DNA of 64,000 bases, taken from positions 124,001-188,000 of the forward strand of contig NW_015971547.1 of NCBI RefSeq assembly GCF_000182565.1. The letters run 5' to 3'. The notes beneath the pieces were generated by a model. That model made no database searches, was not told the DNA's origin, and worked only from the letters and a program-made list of their open reading frames with translations. Source of the DNA: Spizellomyces punctatus DAOM BR117. Taxonomy: Eukaryota; Chytridiomycota; Chytridiomycetes; Spizellomycetales; Spizellomycetaceae. Positions 1 to 13,201 of the stretch are shown here, piece after piece. Position 1 is the first letter of the stretch; each line of letters opens with the position of its first letter. A program made the position numbers and the translations under genes.

Positions 1-2827
1 CTTTCCTCAAGGGTGTTACGCACGTCTATGACTGCAGAAAATCAACATAGCCATAGTCACCTGTGCTGCTAATTGCGGATCCAGCTCAAGGACACGCTTC
101 GAATATTTCAAGATCAGCTCCTTATTAGATGATTTCGTCAAATGGTTGACGAGAAGCGGCAACCCCGGAAAGTCTTCGTCTGTCACTTCATTCGAAGCCA
201 TTCTGCAAAAAAAAAGGAGCGAGTTAACATCTCGGTCATCTGGCATTACGGTGTTTGCCAAGCAGTTGAGCTTGGTGAGTGTGCAAAACCATATTACCGT
301 AGCCACAGAGCAAAAGCATCTTCCACCATTCCCTTCTGCTCATACAGTAGACTAAGAGCATAATGTCGCTAATGGGAATCAAGTGAGCTGTTAGCGTATC
401 TGAAACGCGGACTTGGGGCGAAAAGGGCAGCTTACTTCTTTCTCTCCTAAAACCTTCGCTGCATCTTGCACATCGCAACAATTTTCTGATGATAAAAGTT
501 GATACAATCTCTTGCGATCTGTCTCTACGTAAAGCTTCAATAAGGCTGTATCGAGGGTCTGATCACCCAGGTTAGTTGGCACAGAGGACCTTCAGCCGAA
601 GACCGTCATGCTTCGTACCTTCTGCTTATCCCCTTCCCGTGCCGTCTCCCGGACGTGGCGAAGGTACTTGCCCAGCATTTCCTAACGCGGTTATCAATAT
701 TAGAAGGTCACTCAAACGGACCAATTTGGATCGAATTCTACCACACCTTTGCATTGCCGACTAAGGCGTCTCTGAACGACCCTAACGTTTCGGGATCAGC
801 ATCCGGATAATCTCTTTGCAGACTTGCACTGACTGAAAAAAAAGCAGTAAGATCCAGGTGAATGTCGCCGTTGGTATTCATAACATAGCGGCATACCAAT
901 CTCATCAATTGTCCCTTGTTGGCTTACCCATTCTGAAGTTGCATCATCTACTTCAGGAATCGAGCCTGAAGGAGAGCCGGCCACATCCGGAAAAAGCTTG
1001 AGAAGTCGTTCAGATTCTATTTCTCCCTTTGTAAACAACTCAAATGCCTCCTCAAAGAGTGTATCTTTGAAGTAGATTAAACCAGCGCGTTGGTAGAGTG
1101 ATGAGAGTTTCAGTCTCTGTGAACTTTAACAGTCACTACATCGATGACGAACATATGGGGATGTAACTCTTGTACTCAGTACCTGTGCGTCAGTACTTTC
1201 ATGTTGCTGTCCTTGCATCATTGTCTCCGCTAATTGCACGGCAGCTTCCACACTTCGCAATTCAAGCAGGTCATCCACTTGTCGCTCTAGACAATCCATC
1301 CGAAGGGCCAAGACAGTTTCTTTGCAACCGACCAGCAGTCTGATACTCCCATTTGAGGCGGATTTGTCCATAGGTAGCTCCATTTCGAACGTCGCTTCAA
1401 CGAGAAACTTCGGCTCGCTTGAAGCGGGGAGGGTAATAGTCTGTACCCTTTTTTGGTTGAAGATATTGTGAATTTCAATACAGTTGTTATGCAGAAGGGC
1501 GGCAACGTATGGGAAGTGGAATGCTGATCAGAGTATTGTCAGAAGTCAATGAGGGGTACTGGCCCAAGAGGTACCCGGTATAAATGTAATTACCTAGGGA
1601 TTTCGGAATTGCGGGCCATTCTAGGGTTCCTGTTATAGTCGCGTTTCCATTTGTTAGCGGTAAAGAGAAAGCACATAAGTATGTACCGCGGACGTCCACA
1701 CACCTCGTATTGGTTCTCCATTAGGAGATATGAAAAGTCCCAATCCGAGCCCCTGGGGAGTGGCTGTTGCAAGTAGATACTCGCCATTACTAACAACAAT
1801 TGCAAGCGGTTTTTGGAGGGTACGGTCATAAGGAAAAAGAGGAATGGTTAACCCGTTGTCGATATTGATAAGTTTATATTGGTGCTGGTCGGCCGCACAA
1901 ATTCGGGACTCATATCGCACCATCATAATGGCACCGTCCGGAAGCGAGATTTCCTTTATATTCCATTTCAGCATCTATCCCGGCGTCATCAACTTCCTCA
2001 TGTCATCTACCTTTTCGAGTTCCAACATGTCTCCAAGATGCCCAGACACTAGCGTCCGTCGCTTGGCAAAAGACATGGGCATAGGTGATTGTGTATATCT
2101 ATCCGCACAGAAACATGTGATCGCCTTCACAGGTTGAGCCACCAGTGCAGGCACTTGACTCAGCGTGTCCAATTCGAAGAAGTTTGCAGAAGCATCTACC
2201 AAGCAAAAGGAGATGTTCAACCTTCAAGGGGACCCATATATTTACGGATAATGCTTGCGAGATTTACCGCATAAAACGACGAGCTTGGACTCCGTTGGTA
2301 CGGCTATGATGGCATCCACATGTCTTCGCCCAAAACCCAAAAACTTTTTCACGTTTAGATGGCTTTTCAGAGGCGCCTTGGGAACAGACATCAAAGAATC
2401 AGCAACAAAAATAAAGGGTAGGCTGAGCATATAAGAGTTTGTCCGACTTACATCCACTTCAGCGGCACTTTCGCGTTCCAATGTATAATGGAAAATGTGG
2501 CCGTCTGAAGTGCCCACATATAGATGTGAATCTAAATGACCATTAATTGCCTCTTGATTAGTTCCCTTTCCAGTTGAGCGAGCCCATCACGAACGTGGGG
2601 AATCATGACAGTGCCCACATACCGCATAGCTCCAAGGAAACTATCGTGGCTTTGTTGGCGTTGGGTGAACCCGGTGTGGAGGGACTACTCGCACCAGCTC
2701 CCCCATGTCCCACCAGACCAGCTCGCCCGAATATTGAGGAACGCTGCAGTGGAGTTGTTACTTCATCCAAACTGAGATCTTGAGCCAAGGTCACGACTTT
2801 GAATGGAGTGAACGACGGCCGCGACAT
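1..2827 (-). CDS. TGFBRAP1/Vps3-like CORVET subunit (partial, 3' end off the left edge)
   Basis: Probable subunit of the CORVET endosomal tethering complex (Vps3/TGFBRAP1 family), which bridges Rab5-positive endosomes. The gene starts at 2827 and runs off the left edge, so the C-terminus is missing. The N-terminal CNH-type beta-propeller is visible: an exon reading LYVGTSDGHIFHYTL near 2450-2520, the segment ESKLVVLCGKS near 2260, and a GLGLFISPNGEPIRGVW strand near 1700. Downstream helical exons include DTALLKLYVETD near 540, which aligns well with the animal TGFBRAP1 alpha-solenoid. The ORF is cut into about a dozen exons by short introns; the first donor lies near 2610. The family assignment rests on remembered human TGFBRAP1. 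A Vps39/Vam6-like identity is the main alternative, because the two families share architecture. It faces GlnRS across a 374-bp divergent promoter. Confidence 0.8.
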
Positions 2828-3201
2828 GTTGCGCTGTTTGAACTAGCCCGACCAAGCGGGCGCTTCGTGTACGGTCTCCAGCTTATGAGGGTCTTGCTGT
2901 CAGGAACCTACTAATTTCAACGGTCAAAAAGCTCGGCAGATGTGTCGCAGATCGCAACGTGCAAAGTTCACCTTGCTGTCCAATGCCCTTGAATGACTCA
3001 CCCCTGATTCGAACCATAGGTTCTTCTGTGTTATCGAGAGGTGGGGAAGTGTCCTGGTGCGCGCCGCGATAACTGGTCTAAGATCCCATTAAAACAGCAA
3101 CTGCAGGTATTAAAAAAACTAATAAAAAGATATTGCTTCACGATCTCTACAAACCCACTAATTTAGGTGGTGATATCCCTTTAGCTGCGTATATAGGGAA
3201 A
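2828..3201. other. Divergent intergenic region, Vps3-like / GlnRS
   Basis: This 374-bp gap must hold the promoters of the two divergent genes. I see no ORF with coding character and no clear motif beyond an A-rich stretch at 3090-3130, just before the GlnRS start. A GGTTCGAATC-like word on the minus strand near 3005 was examined as a tRNA and rejected. Confidence 0.5.
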
Positions 3202-5695
3202 ATGGACGGGCTTGCGGAAACATTCCAGAAGATCGGTCTATCAGAGACAAAGGCGAAGGAGACTGCCGCTAACAAGAAGCTGTCGGCCAATTTGGAAGAA
3301 GTCATTAGGGAAGCGGGCGCTTCTGATGGAGTGGAACGGACGATAGGAGCCCTGTTTTATACGCTGGCATCGACGATAACGCCGAAAGCTCGTCCCCACT
3401 TGCCATACATAGCGAAGGCGATCAAAACTGGCAGACTCACTTCAAACGATCAGATATCGGCGGCAATCAAGTATGCCGAAAAAGCTGGGCAGTCCCTTGA
3501 TGATTCAAAGTTTGACGAAGAATGCGGTGTTGGTGAGTGAGATGCAGAGTTACCCTCACGGAATGGTCGACCGACCTCTCAAGGATTTTTCGGCAGGTGT
3601 GGTGGTCACTCAGGAAGAGATCATAGCGACGGTGTCAAATGTTATTGACTCGCGAAAAGAGGATTTGATCGAGAAACGCTATCAGATGCTTGGCCAGCTT
3701 CTTGGTGAACTTCGAACGCGGTTACGCTGGGCGAATTCGTTAGCTGTAAAGGAAGAATTGGACAAGCAGATGCTGGAGGTTCTTGGACCGAAAGACGAGC
3801 GCGACAACCCAAAGGCCAAGGTAAGCCCGATGTGTCAGTGCTGTTTATTAGTGTGGTAGCGAGATGCCCATCAGTCTCTTGGCATTCCACCATAGAAAAA
3901 GCAGGAGAAAGTGGCAAATGCGTCAAAAGTTCCCACAAAGGACGCTCCTCCCTCGAGTGGCAACCGGGTAGCTGAAACAGCAAAAAGCACACGATTCATA
4001 TTTGAGGGTGAATTGGCGCGGCTGCATAAGCCAGGAGAGAATCCCCAGATCAAACCAGAGCTCATGAAGGAGCATCTCGCACGTACCGGAGGCAAAGTGG
4101 TTACGCGTTTTCCACCTGAACCAAACGGATTCTTGCACATTGGTCACGCAAAAGCTATCAATGTCAACTTTGGGTACGCTGCTGCTTATAAGGGTATCAC
4201 GTATCTGCGATACGATGACACCAATCCGGAAGCCGAGGAAGAAATTTACTTCACCTCAATTCTTGATACCGTAAGATGGCTAGGATTTGAGCCGACCGCA
4301 ATTACTTATTCGTCGGACCACTTCCAGCGCTTGTACGAGTTGGCCGTTGAGTTGATCAAGAGGGATAAGGGTTACGTGTGCCATTGTACTGGTGAGCAGA
4401 TATATGCGGATAGAGGGGGTGATACGAAAGGACCTCGGCGAGCGTGTATTCACAGAAACCGACCGATCGAGGAATCCCTGGCTGAGTTCCAAAAGATGAA
4501 GGATGGAGAGTATCAGGAAGGAGAAGCCATCCTTCGCATGAAGATGGACTTGGAGAACCCAAACCCGCAGTTCTGGGACTTGGTTGCGTACCGTGTGCTA
4601 AAAGCACCCCACCATCGAACTGGGGATCAGTGGTGCATCTATCCTACGTATGACTTCACCCACTGCCTATGCGACTCTTTTGAGGACATCACGCATTCCC
4701 TCTGTACCACCGAATTCACACTATCTCGTGAGTCATACTATTGGCTCGTGGATGCATTGGAAATTTACAAGCCTGTTCAGTGGGAATATGGTCGACTGAA
4801 TCTAGCCTACACGGTCATGTCGAAACGGAAACTGAAAAAGTTGGTGGAAGACAAACTTGTCTCTGGTTGGGACGACCCCCGACTCTATACAATGGCCGCT
4901 ATTCGACGACGTGGTTTCACTCCGGAAGCTATTAACGCGTTCGTTCGGGACTTGGGAGTCACGACAGCCAACACTGTAATCCACCCCGAACGTTTGGAAA
5001 ATATTGTTCGCGATCACCTCAACGATGTCGCACCACGTCTGATGTTGATCCTCGAGCCCTTGAAGATTACTCTGACCAACTTACCAGAGGGATATGAGGA
5101 GGAAGTGACGGTACCAAACAAGCCACGAGACGACTCTATGGGGTCCCACACTGTTCCGTTCACACGCACGGTATACATTGATCGCTCAGATTTCAAAGAG
5201 CAGGATGACCCGAACTTTTACCGATTGGCTCCTGGCAAGACCGTTGGTCTTCTCAACGTCCGGCATCCGATTACAGCAACCGAGGTGGTGAAGGACGGTA
5301 GCGGAAATGTGATTGAAGTAAAGGCGCGCTACGAAAATGGACCGGAGGTTTCAAAAAAGCCAAAGACATACATCCACTGGGTCGCAGAATCCGCAAAGCA
5401 CCAGTCACCCGTGAAAGTAGAAGTTCGACTATATTCAAACTTGTTTTTACACGAGAACCCGCAAAGCGAGAAAGATGTTCCTGGAGGGTGGTTGAGCGAC
5501 CTGAATCCGACCTCGCTTGTCACCATCCCCGAAGCGTTCTCTGAGGTCGGCATCAACACATTCAAGGTTGAGGATAAGTTCCAGGCTGTGCGAACGGGCT
5601 ACTTTTGTGTGGATCCCAATTCCGATGTGAAACATGGGAAATTCGTCCTTAACCGGACGGTAACGTTGAAGGAGGACAGTAAGAAGGATAAATGA
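3202..5695 (+). CDS. Glutaminyl-tRNA synthetase, cytosolic type
   Basis: Charges tRNA-Gln with glutamine (class I aminoacyl-tRNA synthetase). Three exons, 3202-3532, 3597-3820 and 3905-5695, give 781 residues with both introns keeping frame. Residues 1-185 are the eukaryote-type N-terminal tRNA-binding region (starts MDGLAETFQKIG; CGVGVVVTQEE spans the first splice). The catalytic core carries the ATP-binding signature PPEPNGFLHIGHAKAINVNF and a KMSKS-type loop VMSKRKL. The anticodon-binding beta-barrels follow, with TVGLLNVRHPI near the C-terminus. Length is normal for eukaryotic GlnRS. The start was chosen because the family begins with this helical segment; the frame is open further upstream but has no better ATG. 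The presence of NVNFGYA and the GlnRS-type C-terminus excludes GluRS. Confidence 0.96.
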
Positions 5696-5899
5696 AGTGA
5701 GGGCGTGCTTGTCAACTGTAAAAACACACTAGTCTAATAGATGAATACAATGATTCTCCAATGACATGCCACACTTTCATCTCATGAACTTGGTAACTGC
5801 TCACCATTAATTTAAATCGAGAAGCACATGGACAAAAAGAAATCCGTTAAAACGCCATTGCAATCATGAGAAGGAATATAAGATAGCATATAACCTGCG

Positions 5900-7297
5900 C
5901 TAGTCTCTATTTACAACTCTTGGCCGGGTAGGCACTTTACGACGTTTCAGTAAACGGTTGATACAAAATGCATTAGCTCCTATAGCAAACTTGAATATCG
6001 GTAAACGTCGCGGTACGTATTTTGTCGTAACGATCTCGTTTGGCCGTGGAAGTGGTTTGGCCCCGTTGGACATGATTATATACTAGGAGGAAGCAAATAT
6101 AAGTACGCCCATGTTCTCAGAGACATCAAACAGCGTCGTACCATGGGAAAGAGTAATGCAAAAAGACCTTGACTTATGAATTGAGGGAAGAAGAATGTAA
6201 AGAGGGTGCAGGGAAATCCTTTGGTGCCAGTCAGGAAATAGACCGTAGCTGAGTGCAAAGGTAAACGAAACTCACCGAATCCGATGAAATACGCCCAATG
6301 CTCTTCAAAGTGGTCAATTCGCTGTTTAAGCGACCATCCTTTGTTGGCCCATTTATATTCAAATGAGTAAAAGGACGCTATCCAGCAGAAACATATAAAG
6401 CACGCGGGTGGCCCGGCGTATGGTATCATGTAGATGACAATCGACTGGATTAGGTAGTTGAGAAGAAGTAGACCTCGATAGGCTTCGTCTGTAATGGTTG
6501 TCAAGAGTCTATATGGAAAGCGCAAGGTTGACGAATGGCCAATGGGTAATTGCAGATTAGGAATACAAAGATACCTTTCGTATGTGAACTGAGTGGATAC
6601 AGGTTTTCCCACTTGCACTCGGTAAGAGCGGTCAGCAATGCGCTGATACCACACGGAATTCAACATGAAGCTGATCAGGTACATTGGATACACCCAAAGC
6701 ACCTACGGTAAAATATCTGAGATCAAGCAGGTACGGACAAGAAAGGTTCGGCTTGATAACTTACATAATAGGTCATGCTAAAAAGCGTATCTAGCATTTC
6801 CGTACTTTTGGCATTTTGATCGGCGCGGCCTCGGTGGGCCCAAAGACGGTGGGATATAGGTAGGATGGCGTAATCAAAGAGGAAAATGGAACCAAGAAAG
6901 ATAAGTCCATTTAATAGGAAGCATTTGAAGGTGTTGATCTGTATCGTCTTGGACCTAACAAAACTCTTTAAGAAGGGTATTTCTTTGGAACAGCACAAAA
7001 CATTTGGGTATCTTACCCATAGATAGAGATAAGCGACGCTGGCCAAGCAAATGCATCCTTTGCCCCTTGAAGGGCAAACCTACAGTGCAGCGCTACAGAT
7101 TCTTTCAGTGAGTCCGCACGCAGTTCGATTTGAGGGCGAGGTTCAGAGGACGTCGGAACGTCCTGCAAATTGCCTTTTGAAAGTTGCGCTGACGAGGTGC
7201 CGCGACGGGAGAAGCGCGGTGAAAGAGTAGTCGGTCTAGACGCAGAATGCAGATCTTGGGCTGGTTTATGCAAAGACGAACGCCGGGGTTGTTCCAT
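5900..7297 (-). CDS. EI24 family multipass ER membrane protein
   Basis: Homologue of EI24 (etoposide-induced 2.4), an ER membrane protein linked to autophagy and ER-associated trafficking in animals. Six exons (7017-7297, 6765-6954, 6575-6702, 6276-6508, 6142-6218, 5900-6082) join in frame to 363 residues. The cytosolic N-terminus is basic and serine-rich. Family landmarks follow in order: a QINTFKCFLLNGLIF first membrane segment, MLNSVWYQRIAD, the hallmark SFEYKWANKGWSLKQRI, and WAYFIGFGFPCTLFTFF. The last exon gives IFKFAIGANAFCINRL, which aligns with the C-terminal helix of the human protein. The 66-bp intron 6509-6574 is a multiple of three without a stop, so its retention would insert 22 residues. 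Convergent with GlnRS. Confidence 0.92.
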
Positions 7298-7467
7298 CGA
7301 TAAGCGCTGGCTGTGTGAAGCGTTAATGGCCCAGAGAAAGCATCACGCTTAAAAGGTCAATCAGCAGCTGGAGCTGAGTGATGACTCACCAAGTCACGAG
7401 CCTCAGCGCGACCAAACTTCAACTGATCGCTTTGGAACACGATTTCCCCAAATAACCGCAATTAACA

Positions 7468-8372
7468 ATGGTTGTTACTCGAAATGGTGCTATTATAGCA
7501 ATGTCGGAAGACTCGGTAACGCTGGGGCGGGACCATGTGCCTTCTGCTGTGGCATCAACCACAGAGATTGACTCGCCCGTTGCCAATGTGGACACTGTTC
7601 CGTCCATGAACATACCGCGGTCTGCCTTTGAAAAGAAGTTTCATGCCAAAGAGGATGCTTTCAAAGGTGGGCTACTTTTGGACTTCATGGTCATATCTGC
7701 GAGGCCGCTGTGAGAAGCAGAAAGTAATTCCCGAGCCGTTGCAGATCTGGCAAGATTTGAGGAGCGATTGCGATACAATATGTACCGAAGGCGTCGATCA
7801 GAGACATATTGGGGCGGTAAATACATCAATGAAGCCTTATTCTAACGCATGGCGAGAATCTAATTTGAATATCTCACAAGTGGGCTTCACTATCCTCTTC
7901 ATTATTCTCTTGTGGTGCTTGTATCAGATCTTTACAAATAAGCGGGTGGACGAACAGGTAGATGTTGACCAGTCAAGACAATGCACTATCGCTTGCACTG
8001 ACGCCCTTTTGAGCAGGGCATATCTATACCAAACTCATGGCACGTTTTCGGCGTCACTGTTTTGGTATCGGCCATAACCATTTTCGTTACAACGGGCACC
8101 CTCCGGACGACCATGCTGTACTCGACTCGGTAAGAGCCATGGATTGCTTCATTGCCTTGTTCCTAACGTCGTTTTAATACTGGCGGTTTGTCAGATACAT
8201 TCAGAGATGCAATAGCGCTCTTCGACCTTTTAATATGGAGTTCAACAAGGACCGGAAAGGGGGCATCTCGTTCCTCCAAAAGGTACCACCCGAATTTCAG
8301 GATGGATATGAGAAATATCGAGCAGAGTATTGGCGACAACAAGCTTTGAAAAAGAAGAAGAAGAAGGGATGA
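7468..8372 (+). CDS. Spo7/CNEP1R1-like nuclear envelope phosphatase regulatory subunit
   Basis: Likely regulatory subunit of the Nem1/CTDNEP1 phosphatase, which dephosphorylates lipin and so controls lipid synthesis and nuclear membrane shape. Five exons (7468-7666, 7721-7816, 7881-7957, 8017-8129, 8195-8372) give 220 residues. Visible features: a helix DLARFEERLRYNMYRRR as in Spo7 and CNEP1R1, a first membrane segment VGFTILFIILLWCLYQIF, and a second, WHVFGVTVLVSAITIFV. The tail FQDGYEKYRAEYWRQQ closely matches the Spo7 C-terminus and ends in a run of lysines. The splice choices were made because they restore this Spo7 pattern in every exon; other readings of exons 2-4 give unrelated sequence. 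I see no other family with this helix-TM-TM-tail order. Confidence 0.88.
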
Positions 8373-8825
8373 AGGAGACGATCAAAGATGCGTAGTGTGG
8401 GGATTAAAGTGAATTCAATTCGGGCTTTGTAAATATACTGTTTATCCGTTGCTGAACAGAAGTCATCAGATTGAGATACAGACGGGGAGAGGGTGCTGAA
8501 TTGTATATTCTAAAAGTGAAAGCAATAGGTTGCAATTTTTCCCTTTCCATTCTACGCTTTCGTTTAGCGACACACACACAAAAGTAGGTAGCAATTTCAA
8601 AAATTCTCCGCAGAGCAGCAAATGCAATGCAACACACTTGGCAGCACAGTTAATAGATCCACAGAACTGCACTGACATCCCAATCCCAACAAATCAAAGC
8701 ATCCCAAAAGTATTCTGCTGCTGCTGCTGCACGATCCTATCATCTAAAAAAATTCTCCCCAGGAGAGAACGCACCTCTTTCAATTCCCTCTACATATGCA
8801 CAAACGCAACCCACGTCGTTTTCCA
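8373..8825. other. Convergent 3' intergenic region
   Basis: This 453-bp stretch lies between the 3' ends of the Spo7-like and AMMECR1 genes. It holds a short CTG run near 8717-8730, otherwise unremarkable AT-rich 3' UTR-like sequence. The reading frames across it have no coding character I can recognise. Confidence 0.45.
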
Positions 8826-9669
<844 letters not shown>

Positions 9670-10111
9670 GACCAGCGTTCAAGGCCGATATCGCCAATTG
9701 GAAGGATAACTATGAGCTATAGAGGTACTCGCAGTTTATTGCTCTCCTTGTCAGTTTTTTCTTTTTTACCACGAGCGGTCGACGATAGAATCGCAAACCC
9801 AACTCTAGTGCCCTCTCCCAAATTTCAGAGAGGCTGGTTCGCGAAACACGAATTTGTCAGTGACCGACAACAGCTGCTTTCACCACAGCTGGGGTGGTAG
9901 TCAAAAGGCCTGCGACAACAACCCAACCAACAAAAAAAGAAAGATTCCTTTTGCGAGCAGTGTTCCAAAAGTTCAAAATGGGGGAAGGAGGGGGGAAGCT
10001 TTCCTGGGTTTGTGTCTTTGGGCGGTGCGGCGTGTACGTGGACGCGTCCTACACTAAATAAAGCCTCTTGACTGCAAAAGTGGTGAGATCTCTTAAAAAA
10101 ACGTCTGGAAA
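9670..10111. other. Divergent intergenic region, AMMECR1 / FHIT
   Basis: A 442-bp gap between divergent starts. It must contain both promoters. An A-rich, then G-rich tract near 9930-10000 is notable, but I see no defined motif or gene. Confidence 0.4.
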
Positions 10112-10826
10112 ATGAAGGGATTTCACTTTGGGCCTTGGCCAATTCGACCGAATGAGATATTCTTTACCTCCAAACTATCGATAGGACTCGTCAATCTAAA
10201 GCCCATTGTCCCGTAAGACCACGAACGTGTTGTTCAAACCCTAATGACGTGTGCTCTTATACCACCTACCATCTGTCCTTTAGCGGTCGTACGTAGACAT
10301 TGTCATTTTTGCAGTCTCCTTAAAAAGGAGAACAAAGAGTAAATATCTGACTAGAAATGTATCCTAGATGTCTTGGTAGTCCCCCGTCGCATTGTTCTAC
10401 GGTTCGCGGACCTCACTTCTGACGAGGTCTCTGACATGTTCCTTAGCGCCCAGGCGATTGGTAAGGTCATAGAAAGGGAATATGGTGGAGAATCTCTTAC
10501 TATTACACTACAGGTGAGGGAAGATGCTGTTTGTCATTAGTTGCTGGCTACAGGACTAACGAAACACGTTACAGGACGGGCCAAAAGCTGGACAAACAGT
10601 ACCACATGTGCATGTCCATGTTATACCGCGGAAAACGGGCGATTGGGCCAATAATGATGACATTTATCCTGAAATTGATCGCAAAGAAAAGGAACTGGCG
10701 GGGGAACTCAAAGCGCCCAAAGGCGTTGACAATGAAGAGCGTCCCCCACGTACGCAGGAGGACATGGGACGGGAGGCCGAGCAGTTGAGGAAACATTTTC
10801 AACAATATGAGGACATTTGGAATTAG
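10112..10826 (+). CDS. FHIT-type bis(5'-adenosyl)-triphosphatase (HIT domain), with a 5-nt microexon
   Basis: Hydrolyses diadenosine triphosphate (Ap3A) to AMP and ADP; FHIT/Hnt2/Aph1 branch of the histidine-triad superfamily. Exons 10112-10212, 10284-10288, 10368-10513 and 10575-10826 give 167 residues. The start MKGFHFGPWPIRPNEIFF and SIGLVNLKPIVP match the FHIT N-terminus, and the catalytic triad is plain in VPHVHVHVIPRKTGDW. Exon 2 is only five bases, CGGTC. It is needed to join the phase-2 end of exon 1 to exon 3 and it restores the invariant family sequence VPGHVLVVP. Joining exon 1 directly to exon 3 shifts frame and stops early. Both flanking introns have good GT-AG ends (GTAAGA...TTTAG and GTACGT...CCTAG). 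The C-terminal helix AEQLRKHFQQYEDIW is typical. Confidence 0.94.
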
Positions 10827-11014
10827 ATGGGCATTGCCAAGATGCAACCATTCAACTGAAACGATTGATGATCTTATTGGCATCAAAGGCGCGGCCTAGA
10901 ATCCAATTCGTGTAAAAGGGATGTAGTTCACTATATATTGCAAAGTGCTGATCTATATACAAAAGAAGCTAGTATAAATAAATGAATGCCACACGGTTAT
11001 TAACAAAATGCTTG

Positions 11015-12511
11015 TTATCGTGATGCAAAGTCCAGCCCATAATTTGTTTCAAGATAGTCCAAGATACCAGGAATACTAGTAAGACAATTAAAAGTCTTCT
11101 TCTCTGCACGACACCAAAGCAGGTTACAGACAGTCAACGTGGCAAGATGACACGCGGCCAAACACGTACCGGCTCTACTCATGGATTTATCCAGCATGTA
11201 CATCAAATGATGATGGAAAATAAAATGGGTGGATCCGTATCCTATACCGAGACGTACATATCTTTCTACACATTCAAGCGGGGTGTACTCGTGTCCCGCA
11301 AACAGAGCTAGGCACGGGTAATGGGACGAATGAGTAATGTCGAGGATGTCAAGCGGTGACAGCATGGTCTTACCTGGATTTTCTAGCAGACCTCGGGCGG
11401 CCATGACACCATCGGTCTTTGTGTACTCGACAATACGATCTGCATCTTGGAGACTAAAGACATCGCCGTTTGCAAAAATTGGCACTGTCGCATGTTCTTT
11501 CACCTAAAACAGACGATGAGTACAATAGTTATGCTCAATAATGTGCTAGTACAACAAGGCAATTACCAACTTGATAGCATCCAAATCAACCGGCTCTGTA
11601 CTCTTCTGCCGTCGTGTCCGTCCATGCACCGTAATCCAATCTACTCCCACGCTCTCGGCCCTTTGAACAAATTCTACCGTCTTTTTCAAATCGGGGTGTA
11701 CACGGATCTTTACTGAGCAAGGGAAGGGTTCTCCGTCCGCCATGGCGATGCCGGATGTGCGTGCTTTGACTTGTCGAACCATGTCACGGACGAGTTCCGG
11801 ATCTTCCATCAAGTGAGCTCCAATTTTTTCGTGAACGGCCCATTTTTGAGGACTAGATGGATACGTTGAGGGCAAACTGAAAAATGGTCAGGGGACGTGA
11901 ACAACATACCATCCACAGTTCAGATCAACACCATTGACGTATCTATGAATACCAACACACAGTCAGCGGTTGAGACAGTGGGCACAATTTCTAGATGAGA
12001 ACGTACGGGGCAGCCAATTCCGCAGCATCCGCCAAATCCACAGCTGAATGAGCAGCAAATTGAATAACAACCGGGTCATCTTTCCTGTTAGTCCTAAACT
12101 CTGTATCCCGGGATATTTTGGAATGCTTATACACATCCGCAAGAATCATGGGTGTATAAGCGATATCAACATCGTAGCTAGAGCACAGTGAGAGAGATAG
12201 GAAAAGAATCAGTGTCATGTAGCTATTCGTTTTCAACTGTGGAAAACACCAACCTACTTCCTCACCAGCTCTCTGAAAGGAAGCTTACTGTATCGAACCA
12301 TGGGTGCACAAATCTTTACGTATCGGTTTCCTGTAGACTTCAAGTCTTGCACTAAGCGAGCGGCAGATCGACGTGGGGGGAGTTCATGGTCGAGATCCGT
12401 AGTGTTTGCTGTGCAATTGTCCACTTGTTTTCCAGCGACAGAGGGTGCAGCGTCCCCATCCACGTCCTCCCGTGCATAATGTAGATTGGGCAGCCGGTGA
12501 TCAACCACCAT
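11015..12511 (-). CDS. tRNA-dihydrouridine synthase, Dus4 type
   Basis: FMN-dependent reductase that converts uridine to dihydrouridine in the tRNA D-loop; the Dus4 branch acts at positions 20a/20b. Six exons (12258-12511, 12007-12177, 11910-11942, 11567-11852, 11170-11503, 11015-11103) give 388 residues. Landmarks: YVKICAPMVRYSKLPFRELV, DIAYTPMILADVYKHS, VIQFAAH, then VNGVDLNCGCPQKWAV carrying the catalytic cysteine. WITVHGRTRRQKS and VPIFANGDV follow, with GVMAARGLLENPG after them. The C-terminal helical domain ends the protein. An in-frame ATG 81 bp upstream (12592) would add a leucine-rich stretch; I judge this to be 5' UTR. The 66-bp intron 11104-11169 is a stop-free multiple of three. 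Dus4 fits better than Dus1-3 because of length and the AYTPMI motif. Confidence 0.93.
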
Positions 12512-13201
12512 TTTGTGTGTGTTTTTGAAAGTGTTGAAAGTTCGGGCCAAAAGTAATAATAAAAGAAGGATAAACGTGGATGACTCATCCACGAGGGTAA
12601 GCGAAGAGCCAAAAGACAGCTGACCAAAAAGTGTTCCGTTTCGCTCTCATTTCCTCCATTTCCTTTTTCTTGTAGTTTGTTGTTGGGTGGGCCGTTGCTT
12701 TTGAATCCCGCTTACTAGACAGAGCGTTTGAAAATAGTTGGTTTTCATGAGCGGGCATGGACTCGAGAGATCGGAAGGAATCCACGTCCCACTCGAGTAG
12801 TAACAGTTTCAGCCGGAACGCCGCACCCTCTGCTTCCATTCCGACCGGGATTAACCCATTCTATTCTGGTGAGTTTTCAAACCTGATATTTCACGTAATT
12901 GACAAAGGCAAGCGTATGTAGAGAGTGGAAATATGTTCTATTGGGGAAGAATGCGATCGGCCTGGTTTTGAGACGCTGGGGTTTGCCGCATTACACGCTA
13001 ACGCTAAATGTGTGGAAAATCTCAATTCACGTAGATCACAACGTTCCTCCGTACGAAGCTTCGCACTCTTTTCTGGGGAGAGGGACAACACAGGTCATGA
13101 CGAGCGCATATGCGCCTTCGACCGGTACGTCCCCTCACAAAAAATATAAAGTTTGCCTTTAACGAGCGCAATGTGGCTGACATTGCTCTCCAGAACTACC
13201 C
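12512..13201. other. Divergent intergenic region, Dus4 / bHLH
   Basis: About 690 bp between divergent starts. Short open frames cross it but none shows conserved sequence. It should hold the promoter and 5' leader of the bHLH gene. I see no repeat or RNA gene. Confidence 0.4.

Noticed and set aside
2975-3060. Possible tRNA on the minus strand (GGTTCGAATC word)
   Set aside because: The T-stem does not pair (TATGG against CAGGG), and there is no A-box at the right distance.
12254-12592. Upstream ATG of Dus4 giving a leucine-rich N-terminus
   Set aside because: The added stretch MDESSTFILLLLLLLA is not expected for a tRNA-modifying enzyme; the ATG at 12511 fits better.
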